The notes beneath the pieces are model-generated. The model was not told the DNA's origin. It saw nothing but the letters and a program-made list of their open reading frames with translations, and did no database searches. Made by a program: the position numbers and the translations under genes. Positions 32,429 to 41,705 of a stretch of DNA of 64,000 nucleotides are shown piece after piece (the stretch's first letter is position 1; each line of letters begins with the position of its first letter). The stretch is from Pseudoips prasinana (Eukaryota; Arthropoda; Insecta; Lepidoptera; Nolidae): contig OX621242.1 in assembly GCA_951640165.1 (NCBI GenBank), forward strand, positions 24,052,001 to 24,116,000. The letters run 5' to 3'.

Positions 32429-32717
32429 TATACATATAATAAAATCGTAGGAAAGTCAAAACTGTACATTGAATAATTTTTAAAAGGATAATTGAGTGAT
32501 CTACAATCTATATAAGTTTATAGAAATTTTGTCTGTTTGTCTGTATGTATGTCCGGGCTAAACTCAAAAAGTACTGCATGGATTTACTTCAAATTTTGCA
32601 TGAATAAGAGGAATAACAAAGAGGTCGGGTCGACATATTAGCACGCTATCACCTACGGGGGAGGAGCTGTGACAATTTATAAAATTTAACGCGGGTAAAA
32701 CCGCGGGGCACAGCTAG
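32429..32717 (+). mobile_element. Non-autonomous Helitron
   Basis: Same family as 63665-63980. It ends ACGCGGGTAAAACCGCGGGG, CACAG, CTAG before T; the GCGGG/CCGCG stem is the 3' hairpin. The TC start is changed to TT. Carries AAAATCGTAGGAAAGTC and GTCCGGGCTAAACTC. Confidence 0.8.
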
Positions 32718-32850
32718 TAATAATATATATACACAAATAAATACTCGTGCTCGTTACATAAAGTTTTGTCTTGGATGGAGATAGAACCCACAACCTCTGG
32801 CTTAGCAGTTAGTGCCATTAACCAGTAAACCAACAAGCCACTCAAAAATG

Positions 32851-33635
32851 GTCGGCTCTTTTATTGTTACCAAAAATTCATGTGCAATCTCTCTTTGGAG
32901 TGGTCAGTTTCAAGCCGTGCCAAAGGCTCTTAGTAATACTTTGTATAAAGCAAAATGTCAAATATTTACTAACTCATATAATCCCGCTGTTATTGAAACC
33001 ACAAACAAAATCGCCTTTATGCTTAATCCTTTCATTTCAATTTTGGAAGTAGATACAACCGTATTAACTTTGATGCGTTACTTAATTTTTGCTTTTTTAT
33101 TTTGGCTTTATATTTAATCACCTGCTCATGCCAGGCTCATGTCAGGTTGATAATTTCGTCAACAAGACTACGTCGTGGATATGGGTTGGTATATCAATAA
33201 TAATGACAGTTGATAGAAATATGCTAATAAAACGAAAATAAGGAGAGTATTCGTATGGTTCAAATTTCAATTGAGAAAATTAAAAAGTAATACATAATTA
33301 TTATAACGTCGATATAATTATGATTAAGTATGGCTTCTGGCATGAAGTTAGTCTCTATAGGGCCAGAGAGGAGTTGATTTCTAATGCCTTAATAAAATCC
33401 TCTCCATTGCGCTCCTCTCTGTCTGCGCTGACCCATAGGCTGGTGTCAATTAAGTGAAAAAATAAAATGAACTTTACATCAGTCAAAAACGTTTATAAAT
33501 GGCAAATGTTACATTTAAACGCTTGTAAGATAAAGTACATAGTAGGTATTTAATCATTTAACATTTAAATAAAGTTTTTATTCATCATTTATTTATATTC
33601 AACAGACGGTTACTTACTTCAGAATACAATACGCC
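32851..33635. other. No gene or repeat recognised
   Basis: AT-rich, ORFs at chance length. Confidence 0.45.
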
Positions 33636-33643
33636 GCAGCGCA
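33635..33643. repeat. Left edge direct repeat of the long-TIR element
   Basis: CGCAGCGCA here and TGCAGCGCA at 35245-35253. Depending on where the element is taken to start, this is a perfect 7-bp duplication (GCAGCGC, element 33643-35245) or a 9-bp one with a single C/T difference (element 33644-35244). The C/T difference is at a CpG. Confidence 0.7.
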
Positions 33644-33966
33644 CAGTGGAACGAATGTATGGGAGCGGTTGGACGTAGACATGTCCGAAAAAAAAGAGTA
33701 AAATTATGCCAAACTAATGATGCCATCTTATTCGATTACTTAATGCCTTCATAACTTGTGGTGATGAATTTCTTCATAACTCCCATATTTCGGGAGTAAT
33801 TTGAGAAAATGTGAAATTTTACTATGAAAATGAGTGTATCGAGCTCTCTCCCTCCTGATTCCGGGCTTGTTTCAAGTAGCGGTCTCTAATATCATAATGC
33901 TAATACTAAGAGCTATATTTAATACTAAGACACATAGTGCGCCAAATGTGCACTTTCTGGGATAAA
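33643..33966 (+). repeat. Left terminal inverted repeat (324 bp)
   Basis: Nearly identical to the reverse complement of 34922-35245. It contains an internal small hairpin, ACTCCC/GGGAGT, with a 7-base loop at about 33780-33798. Confidence 0.9.
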
Positions 33967-34288
33967 GAGTGATGTTTATTTTATAACACAATTTTTTTAT
34001 TTTTTGTTTATTTTGTTGATTAAAACCGTTTTTCTAAAGGTTTACCTTATTACAATAACATTTCTGAGCAGCCAATTAGAGAAGATATAAGCTAATTAGG
34101 ATATATAATTAGGGACTTAAGGTTTACATATAAAACTGATGCACTAATGATTACTGATAAGAACATTGCTATTATTTAATTACTAAATGGCTCTTAATAC
34201 ACTAATTTAGCATGCATCATTTACTAATTATCACAATAACTAATTACCTTGCAATATTTAACAAAGGATACCTGGGATACCTGGATTT

Positions 34289-34327
34289 TATATAAATAGG
34301 TCACTATTAGTAACTTTAAAATCAGTG
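34289..34327 (+). promoter_or_regulatory. TATA box and initiator for the 158-codon ORF
   Basis: TATATAAA at 34289-34296 is followed about 30 bases later by an arthropod-type initiator TCAGTG (A at 34324), the classical spacing. Just upstream a 9-bp unit GGATACCTG is repeated in tandem (34266-34283). The inferred 5' leader to the ATG is about 41 bases. Confidence 0.6.
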
Positions 34328-34364
34328 TTGATTTACACCTCGTTGTATCCAAGCTAATCTCGCA

Positions 34365-34841
34365 ATGTATTTTCCAAATTTTAATACAAATCTTGATATT
34401 CACGTTGCTTTATGCGCACGCGCACATAAAGATTTACGCGACTTTAACTATTTGTTCAGTGTTTTAAAAGATAACAGTTGTGTTCAGTTATGTGAAAGTG
34501 CTGAAACAAGTTTAAAAGACTGGTGTCGTCGATTTTGCTACCGCATTTATGCAAAATGGACAAAGTCTGGAAGAAGCACAGATAAGTTTCGGAAGAAACA
34601 TGAGATTTGGCTACAGGCTGCAATTCAATGGCCGGAATTACAGAATGAAAATATGGAACCTTCTACAGAAAATATAAGTGACGTCATCGAGCCCATAATT
34701 TCTCCTGCTAAATCTGATGCTTCAACTTGTACACATCCTAGTCCTCGTAAATCTTCAACTTACTTAAAAGTCATACTCTCATCAGTTCTTGTGAATATTT
34801 TTGTTAATATATATTTCTGTATATATATAATATATTTATAG
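34365..34841 (+). CDS. Orphan 158-residue protein in the long-TIR element
   Basis: No family recognised. The N-terminal 95 residues look folded: Cys at 17, 39, 43, 54 and 58; Trp at 53, 65, 82 and 89; and a basic stretch with WCRRFCYRIY (53-62) and KFRKKHEIWL (74-83), which could be helical and nucleic-acid binding. Residues 96-132 are Ser/Pro/Glu-rich and probably disordered. Residues 133-158 are a hydrophobic run at the extreme C-terminus, a possible tail anchor. The start is the first ATG after a TATA/initiator pair with proper spacing, and the stop lies before the right TIR, so the gene fits exactly inside the element. No transposase DDE, Rep or helicase motif is visible. It may be an accessory gene, a captured gene or a remnant of a larger protein. 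Expression is unproven. Confidence 0.6.
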   Translation: MYFPNFNTNLDIHVALCARAHKDLRDFNYLFSVLKDNSCVQLCESAETSLKDWCRRFCYRIYAKWTKSGRSTDKFRKKHEIWLQAAIQWPELQNENMEPSTENISDVIEPIISPAKSDASTCTHPSPRKSSTYLKVILSSVLVNIFVNIYFCIYIIYL

Positions 34842-34921
34842 ACCTCTTAATAAGTCTGTCTGCGGTTTAAAGTAAATACAAATGGGGAAAAAACGTTTTT
34901 TTTTTTTAATTTTCATTTCCT

Positions 34922-35245
34922 TTTATCCCAGAAAGTGCACATTTGGCGCACTATGTGTCTTAGTATTAAATATAGCTCTTAGTAATAGCATTACGATATT
35001 AGAGACCGCTACTTGAAACAAGCCCGGAATCAGGAGGGAGAGAGCTCGATACACTCATTTTCATAGTAAAATTTCACATTTTCTCAAATTACTCCCGAAA
35101 TATGGGAGTTATGAAGAAATTCATCACCACAATTTATGAAGGCATTAAGTAATCGAATAAGATGGCATCATTAGTTTGTCATAATTTTACTCTTATTTTT
35201 CGGACATGTCTACGTCCAACCGCTCCCATACATTCGTTCCACTGT
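34922..35245 (-). repeat. Right terminal inverted repeat (324 bp)
   Basis: Partner of 33643-33966; starts TTTATCCCAGAAAGTGCAC and ends CGTTCCACTGT. Confidence 0.9.
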
Positions 35246-35253
35246 GCAGCGCA
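35245..35253. repeat. Right edge direct repeat of the long-TIR element
   Basis: TGCAGCGCA, pairing with CGCAGCGCA at 33635-33643. Confidence 0.7.
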
Positions 35254-35865
35254 AGAAACCGCGGGCTGCGACAAATCAGAAAGATAGCACTTTTTATACG
35301 TTTTGTTTTTATGATATGGAACCTTTTGCCCTTTATTGTTTCAGTAATATCAAGCAGAGATAAATGCGGGTACTTCGTACCCAAAGATCTTCCTCAAAAC
35401 GTCTGTCTACCGCCCTTTGTTTGAAATATCTAGATTGTTCGCCAAAAGAGATATTATATTCAAACTATGTAATTTATAGATGTGTAAATTGTTCTCATTT
35501 TCTGTCCTCATAAATTATACCTTTATAATACGAGATTTATATTTTCTGCCCTAGTAGAATAAATCCTTCTCAATGCACCTGTAGAGTAAAAAGTCATCAA
35601 GTAGTAGATTTCAACTTTTTATAACATTTAAAAGTTTTGATACAAAAAGTCAATGTTGAAAAGTACAGGTATTTTAGGTTTAAGTTTAAGACTGCAATGA
35701 ATCTCAGCTCATGTCAGTATATACTGTAATGAGGTACTTATGGGATAGTTTGGTTAAGGAGGTTATTTTAACAGATATTCAAGATTTACGATTCCAGAAA
35801 CTAGTGATATATAATTAAACAGTAAAATTAGATTTTAATGATAGGGATTGGATTATAATAACAAG
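35254..35865. other. No gene or repeat recognised
   Basis: AT-rich sequence without recognisable ORFs. Confidence 0.45.
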
Positions 35866-35869
35866 AAGT

Positions 35870-36085
35870 CCTTAAGTATATAGACCTTTGTCCCAGTGGT
35901 TAGTGACTCTGATTTCTACGCCAGAGGTAAAGTGGTAAGAAAATGTTTTTATGATGACTACGATTATTTGTTCTGTGCCCGGTTATAGTTTATGTTTATT
36001 AAATGTCTGCTTGCCGTAGCAACAGGATCTGCCTAGTTTGGGTTCAGATAGAAGTGTGTTACAACCTCCAAGATATTTGTTTTAT
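35870..36085 (+). mobile_element. Metulj-like SINE, diverged
   Basis: Remnant tRNA-like head (CCCAGTGGTTAGTGACTCTG), the GATTATTTGTTCTGTGCCCG block and the tail TCTGCCTAGTTTGGGTTCAG. Confidence 0.6.
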
Positions 36086-36285
36086 GTACATATGTATACC
36101 TATAATTGGTATGTTGGAAAACAATATTGAAATTTTAATTCATACAATTCGCATTTAATTATGTGAAATTATAGATAAATTTTTCTGGATCACAAAAATA
36201 TTCTGTTGTACCTATGCATTTTTTTCTTTTCTTTTAAAACAGACTTTAAAAAACATAATTTACGGCCACAAAACACACACAGACT

Positions 36286-36405
36286 CATAAAAAATATAAA
36301 CAGCCACACTAATAATTATCTCGTCCGGAAATCAAACCCGAGACACTGGGATGCCGCGCTGAATGGCCATAATTCTGGGAATGCTCGTTTTTGCAAGCTA
36401 TGAGT
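36286..36405 (-). mobile_element. SINE head fragment
   Basis: Reverse of a tRNA-like head: TCCGGAAATCAAACCCGAGA includes a B-box complement. Tail missing. Confidence 0.4.
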
Positions 36406-36529
36406 AAAACAAAGAGAATTCAGTGCCTAGATACTCTAGAATAATTTCAACAATTTAGAAAAGTATTTTTTTTTAGGTTTTGGCGCTCTTAACCAGATGC
36501 CGCAATCGTTAATGATTGGCAAAGTCTTG

Positions 36530-36770
36530 TGCAGTCCATAGATATAAGAATACTTAGATGGAATCTTTACATTATTTAATTATTAATCCTTGTGTGATGG
36601 ACACAATTATTTGTTCTGTGTCTGGGTGTAATTTATGTACAATATGTATGTAGAAATATATAAGTATGTTTATCCGTTATCTGATTGCCAAACAACAGGC
36701 TCTGCCTAGTTTGGGGTAAGATGGCAGTGAGTTAGTTGTTATTTATTAAATTAAGATATTTATTTGGCCA
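36530..36770 (+). mobile_element. Metulj-like SINE, tail part
   Basis: ATTTGTTCTGTGTCTGGGTG, then CAGGCTCTGCCTAGTTTGGG and a T/A-rich end. The head has decayed. Confidence 0.6.
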
Positions 36771-36974
36771 AACGTTCTATTTGTGTTGTAGGACGTGCAT
36801 AATTTTTTAGCGGAGTGTGTTCGAAGACATGATGTCAATAAAATTAAGGATACGTGTAAGAATTTGTGTTGGATGTCGAATTCTCTAATACCTACTCCTG
36901 CAACTCGCTCAAAGCAGGCAATGGTTTTGAGCAATGGCATGGCAATCAATGCAAGCAAAATTACATGTATACAA

Positions 36975-37236
36975 GTACCTGTTGGCGTAGTTGGCAAATG
37001 CTTGCTTTTCACGTCGGAGGTCGTGGGTTCGATTCCCACCCAGGACAGATATTTGTGTGCATGAACATGTCTGTTTGTCCTGAGTCTGGGTGTAATGTGT
37101 AAATGTATGTATTTAGAAAATAAAAGTCGTATATGTAGTATATTAGTTATCTGGTTTCCATAGTACAAGCTCTGCCTTAGTTTGGGATCAGATGGCCGTG
37201 TGTAAATAATGTCCCAGGATATTAATATTATTATTA
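36975..37236 (+). mobile_element. Metulj-like SINE, near full length
   Basis: tRNA-like head with GTTGGCGTAGTTGGCAAATG (A-box region) and GGGTTCGATTCCCACCC (B-box), then GTTTGTCCTGAGTCTGGGTG, GTTTGGGATCAGATGGCCGT and a TATTATTATT tail. Minus-strand relatives lie at 43428-43672, 52941-53140 and 62588-62995. Confidence 0.85.
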
Positions 37237-38483
37237 CTTACCGTTAACGTCCTCTTACTAGTGTCCGTTGAGTTTCATTGCCGTAATGGAAACTCGGCCA
37301 GAAGCATTAATAAAGCGATTTAATTACGAGCGCTATAACTTTGAAATTAAATAAAACAACTCGTCTAAGTGCCACAACTTTTACTATATTTTATAAGAGA
37401 CTATATTACTATTTTTATAATATTATTTTACTATATTTTAAATTGAATATGGGAGATATTTTAGGGGACCTCTTTTAAATGACATCTTCACAAAAATGGG
37501 GCTCAAATTCATGAAGGGGATTACGCTGTGGTTTGTATGCATATAGATTAGAGATTTCACGTAGCTCCAGAGAAAATAGTCAATAAAGCGGTGTTACCTG
37601 ATCTCTTAAGCCCTTGACCATAAAAAATTGGTTTTCGGGACGTTAGTAAAATAGAGAACATATTTTGATAATACATTTTAACAATTTTTACGCACTGTTG
37701 ATGTGCGTGTCGCGTTCGTGTAGTGTGTAGCGTGTTAGGTGCAACGACTAATGTGCATTCATGCCAAACTTGACAGCTATCGCTTTACCAACATGGCCTC
37801 TATGCGTTGTCGAAGTTCGCGCGTCTCAACTCAATTCATTTATAGTACTTTGTATGATCAATATGATTTCATACTTTCTTTTTAACCTTTTTGTTGAAGG
37901 TAATTATGATATACCATTTTTGAAATTAAATTGACGCTTTACATTACGAATAATGCTATAAAACGAAACTTTTTTTGAAAGTGTTATCAAAATAATATGA
38001 TCTTTCACATGTAACTGTGAACATAGCAGCCGGCCATGTTTCTCAAAAAATATGCGGAGCAGGCTTTAGGGACGGCTGATAGAATTGAAAAGTACTTTTT
38101 TATTTCTCATACTCAGAATGTAGTGTTTATTAGATCCGAGTAGCGAGTGGTAGATGCTAATTCCCTTTGGGTGGTATAGACTCATAGTAATTGCGTCCCT
38201 CCCTATAGTGGGAATAAATTGAAAAAATAGAACTGACTTTGGTTAGGCGGCTGTAAAAAATCTAACATATTTAAAAAAAAAGTGGTCAGCGCCGCTAAAG
38301 ACGGTATCACTTTAAAAATTCTGCGGTCAGGTTAGTGTATAAACGGCAAGTGTGAATTAAAAAAAGACACTATGTCGTATGAATATTCGATCAGGTCACG
38401 TGTCCTGACGCGAGTTTAACATATTTTCCCATCCCAAAAAAGGGTACAACGCTGCTAAAGAAGTTTTCACCTCAAAAACAAAG
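37237..38483. other. No gene; a repeat tail at 37911-37975
   Basis: Mixed sequence with a slightly GC-richer patch at 37690-37830. The stretch 37911-37975 (TTACATTACGAATAATGCTA) matches the tails of the repeats at 38957-39012 and 44460-44525. Confidence 0.4.
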
Positions 38484-39012
38484 CCAATGGATAACACCTA
38501 CATTCTCCCGAAGGGTGTTAGCAAGGGAGTCATAAATTTGATCTGCCAGTATGTATCGTTCGTAGCTTAACGCAGAGCGCGTAACTCAGATTGGTAGAGG
38601 GTGCTGGTTCGAGACCCACCGGACGATTATATTTATGACTAGCTGTGCCCGCGACTTCGTCCGCGTGTTAATTAGCTTATTTCGTTCTTTTTTTATTAGT
38701 AAAATAAAAGACTTTTTCTAAAATAAAAGTAGCCTAAGTTACTCCTTATTACTTCAGCTACCTACCAATAAAAGTCCCGTCAAAATCGGTCCAGCCATTT
38801 CAGAGATTAGCCGGAACAGACAGACAGACAGACAGACAAAAATTGTAAAAAATGTTATTTTGGTGTATGTACCGTATATATATTCATATTTATGTAGTAA
38901 AAACCGGTTATTTCAATATTACAAACAGACACTCCAATTTTATTTATTTGTATAGATTTCCCATTTTTGAGATTATATAAGGCTTGGCATCGCAAATAAT
39001 GCTATAAGACCA
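38484..39012 (+). repeat. Repeat with tRNA-like region, split by a Helitron
   Basis: Contains CGTAGCTTAACGCAGAGCGC and GGTTCGAGACCCACCGGACG (B-box-like), then a tail with CATTTTTGAGATTA. Copies at 44168-44362 (-) and 44400-44530 (+) share these blocks. The Helitron 38639-38956 sits between ATTTATGA and TTTCCC, which are joined without a gap at 44451-44466. Confidence 0.65.
38639..38956 (-). mobile_element. Non-autonomous Helitron, second subfamily
   Basis: 318 bp, minus strand: starts TCTATACAAATAAATAAAATT and ends GACGAAGTCGCGGGCACAG plus CTAG. A related copy is at 19272-19546. The paralogous uninterrupted site at 44451-44466 shows clean insertion between A and T with no duplication. Confidence 0.85.
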
Positions 39013-39811
39013 AAATTAAAATGTGTACTTGCTTGTTCTCAAATTTACATTAATATAAATATTAAAAGACATTAACGGCAAGAAACAAGAATGACAATTG
39101 TGTGGATATTTAAAATAACTGAACTTTAAGTATTTTGTGACTTAGTGACTTTTGCTCAATGAGTCACTAGAGTATTTGGTAAATAATACCGTCTCGGCCA
39201 CTTTCATTATTAAAATCGACTAAAATGTAATAGGTCTAGTTTTAATCACTAGTTGAATATTTCGTGTTCATTGAACCATTTCAGAATACAAAAGAAAGGA
39301 TTGGATTTACTGGGTTGAAGAAAACTTAGTTTTAGAATATGAAGTGAGAGGTTATTTTAGACTTTACATTGAATATGTTTACAAACAATCACCATGTCAC
39401 TATTTTATCTATTTATTGTTAACTTTTGTTAAAGGCATTGTTTAGGGCGAATAGTACAAACACATGTTTCTTTTTGTACGAGAATCAACAACATTAATTA
39501 AAAATGAAAACAATGCAAATATAGATTTGTATGACCTTTGATTATTTAATATATTTTTTTAACTAACGAATCAGACTCCTAGTGTTGTAACAAGTGTTTG
39601 AAATAGAAACATCAATCATCAATAATCTTTTAAGTTTTTTATATTCTGAACGAACGACGATTTTGGTAAAAAGTAAAACGTGTTTTGCATATATCCTACC
39701 TGTCCAATGCTTTTAATGATATGACACTATTTTTTTCAAGCATTGGTAAATAGTCTACAGGTAGGTAAGTAATATAGAATATAATGATGATAATATCCTG
39801 GGACATAATTT
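39013..39811. other. No gene recognised
   Basis: AT-rich. A partial inverted pair (CCTACCTGTCCAATGCTTTT near 39698, AAGCATTGG...CAGGTAGG near 39739) is imperfect. Confidence 0.4.
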
Positions 39812-39983
39812 ACACGTCGCCGCGCTTGGCAGACGGGTATCGCAGTATGCTGGTCATAGTACTCAGAAAGAAGCTGCTGCACGTCCTCTGGTAGATACTC
39901 GTTCGGGTCGACTTCTACGCCTCCCACGGGATGAGATGGGCTGATGATATTCTGATATTCGCCCTCGTCACACGCCCACACAG
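39812..39983 (-). mobile_element. Short RTE fragment (5' leader)
   Basis: Minus-strand start CTGTGTGG at 39983, leader blocks CCCGTGGGAGGCGTAG and GTCGACCCGAAC. The 3' half is missing. Confidence 0.65.
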
Positions 39984-41393
39984 CAAAGCAAAGCTTGCTT
40001 ACATGAAACTGAAAATAATGATTCCTTACTTTTGTTATAGCGTGAAATATCCTTAGCAAAACCAACACTAGAACCGTGTTTCTGCATAGCATAACATAAA
40101 TTGCAATTACACGCAAAGTTAGAAGTGACACAACGCTGCAACATGCAGTGCACAACTCGCATGACGTATGAATTATACTTGCGAGGTGTAATTAATGGAA
40201 CATCAAGAACTAACCTTTTTGTAGTAAATTATTCCGACGCTCTTAAAGTCCGTTTTATGAATTCATACAGTCTTTGCAACAGAGAAAAATGGCGCCTTGA
40301 AGTTTGAAAAGTGAACCTTCCGTATTCTGTTACAAATTGTTAAAATAAAATTGGAATTAAAAAAAATGCTATTTATTTAATCCTCTTTTGATTTACGATT
40401 ACGTAGGTAATTCCAAAATACGCAAACAATACCGAAATAATGTTTACTCTGATCGTTATAAATAAACAAAATGTTCCAGGTGATTTATATGCGTTTTTGA
40501 TTTTATCACGCCCAAGTCATAAAAATTCCGATTTAAAGCTTTTTAAAATAAAATTATTTAATATTATCTTATATGAACTGTTGAATTTTAGGTATAATTT
40601 AATAAGACAAAAACCTTTGATCTTAAACAGACATGAATTATTATATACGTTCAACGTTCATGGGGCCTTTGTCCAGCAGTGGAAGGATAAAATGAAAATT
40701 CAATTGTCTAGTATGAAAATGTTATTTTTTGTATCTACAATTAATTAAAGAATACTAAGATGAACGAATTGTAAACAAACTTTCCCATTTATAATATTAA
40801 TTAAGGCAGTAACTAGTCTACACAAAATATCCTGTTTACTGCTCGGTTGCGTAAGATTGATTAATTTTCCTTATTTGGTACATAGTTTTCTGTTCATCCA
40901 TCATAATCAGTTAAACATACCTCGACAGCGCCAACAGTAACAATTAATGTTTATATTTAGTCATTAGAATCAGCTTACAACATAATAATAATACTAGTAT
41001 TTGGAAAATATAAAGATATTTTTAAACTAACGGAATACCGCCGCAAAGGTTTTCAATGAAAATTCATTTATAAAGATTCTTATGTCTTTTTTCCGGAAAG
41101 TGGACGAATAAAAACTTCACAAAAGCTTTCAACACTTTCCAGTTCCAAGGTTGAGAAATGTGCACACTCATACCTTTTAAAACTTTATTTGTACGTACTT
41201 AAGTATAGGTGTTTTCGGTGTTGACTAAGTATGTTTTATTCTTAAAATTTATTAAGTGGTTTGGTCTACAGTCACCGGTACGACAGTGCATAGACTTTTA
41301 CTAGAAGCACCTATCCTACCCATCTATTTATTACCCTATGTAAAAATGTCTTTGTGAAGATCTAAGTGTATTCAACGAAGCGATGTACAGAAA
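39984..41393. other. No gene recognised
   Basis: AT-rich. A 102-codon frame at 40440-40748 contains a tiny RTE-like GGGGCCTTTGTCCAGCAGTG near 40660, so it is repeat-derived rather than a gene. Confidence 0.4.
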
Positions 41394-41518
41394 GCCAGCA
41401 CATCCAGCTACCCCAATCTGTCAAATTTCTTGTGTAGATTTTCAACTTTATCACATTAGCAGAAGGTTCACTTTCAATTGGGGAAATTTGACAGATTGGG
41501 GTAGCTTGATGTGCTGGC
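41394..41518. repeat. Foldback MITE
   Basis: Inverted arms GCCAGCACATCCAGCTACCC... and the complement ending GATGTGCTGGC, about 36 bp each and nearly perfect, around a 50-bp centre. A single-arm relative is at 15945. Confidence 0.75.
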
Positions 41519-41619
41519 GTCTGTACTACTGACTGTAGTCACCAATTTGTACGTGAAACTATTAATGATTAATATTAGGTGAGACACTTACGCTTGTAAT
41601 TTTATTTTTAGAATCTTAC

Positions 41620-41705
41620 TTACTATGTCAGCCGAAGGATGTACACCGCCGGACAAAGGCCTCTTCAAAAGATTTCTACAATGGAGCTGTGTCCATCATT
41701 CGGAG
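41620..41705 (-). mobile_element. RTE-derived fragment
   Basis: ATGTCAGCCGAAGGATG, CGGACAAAGGCCTCTTC and GAGCTGTGTCCATCATTC show the leader/3'-end junction of the short RTE elements in reverse; the rest is lost. Confidence 0.6.

Larger units (their letters stand above)
32095..32850 (-). mobile_element. SINE split by an RTE derivative and a Helitron
   Basis: Outer pieces at 32095-32181 and 32718-32850 belong to the Metulj-like family: the tRNA-like head in reverse (AGAACCCACAACCTCTGGCT) is on the right, and the AATTACACCCAA body block on the left. Between them lie a short RTE element and a complete Helitron. Confidence 0.6.
33643..35245. mobile_element. Undescribed 1.6-kb element with 324-bp inverted repeats
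   Basis: 1603 bp: inverted repeats of 324 bp (33643-33966 and 34922-35245) with about 5 mismatches by eye, and a 955-bp AT-rich interior holding one 158-codon ORF with its own TATA box and initiator. Outer ends read ACAGTGGAACGAATG on both sides, and a short direct repeat lies at the edges. Very long TIRs and a roughly 9-bp duplication would suit a Mutator-like (MULE) derivative, and CAGTG ends are also seen in hAT elements. The ORF resembles neither transposase. I cannot place it in a superfamily. Confidence 0.8.

Noticed and set aside
33643..35245. Integrated parvovirus-like (densovirus) genome, given the long terminal inverted repeats and small ORF.
   Set aside because: No NS1/Rep helicase or capsid motif is visible, the unit is only 1.6 kb, and a direct repeat outside the ends fits DNA transposition better.
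36746..37168. 140-codon minus-strand frame.
   Set aside because: Runs through a Metulj-like SINE, so the peptide is a by-product of repeat sequence.
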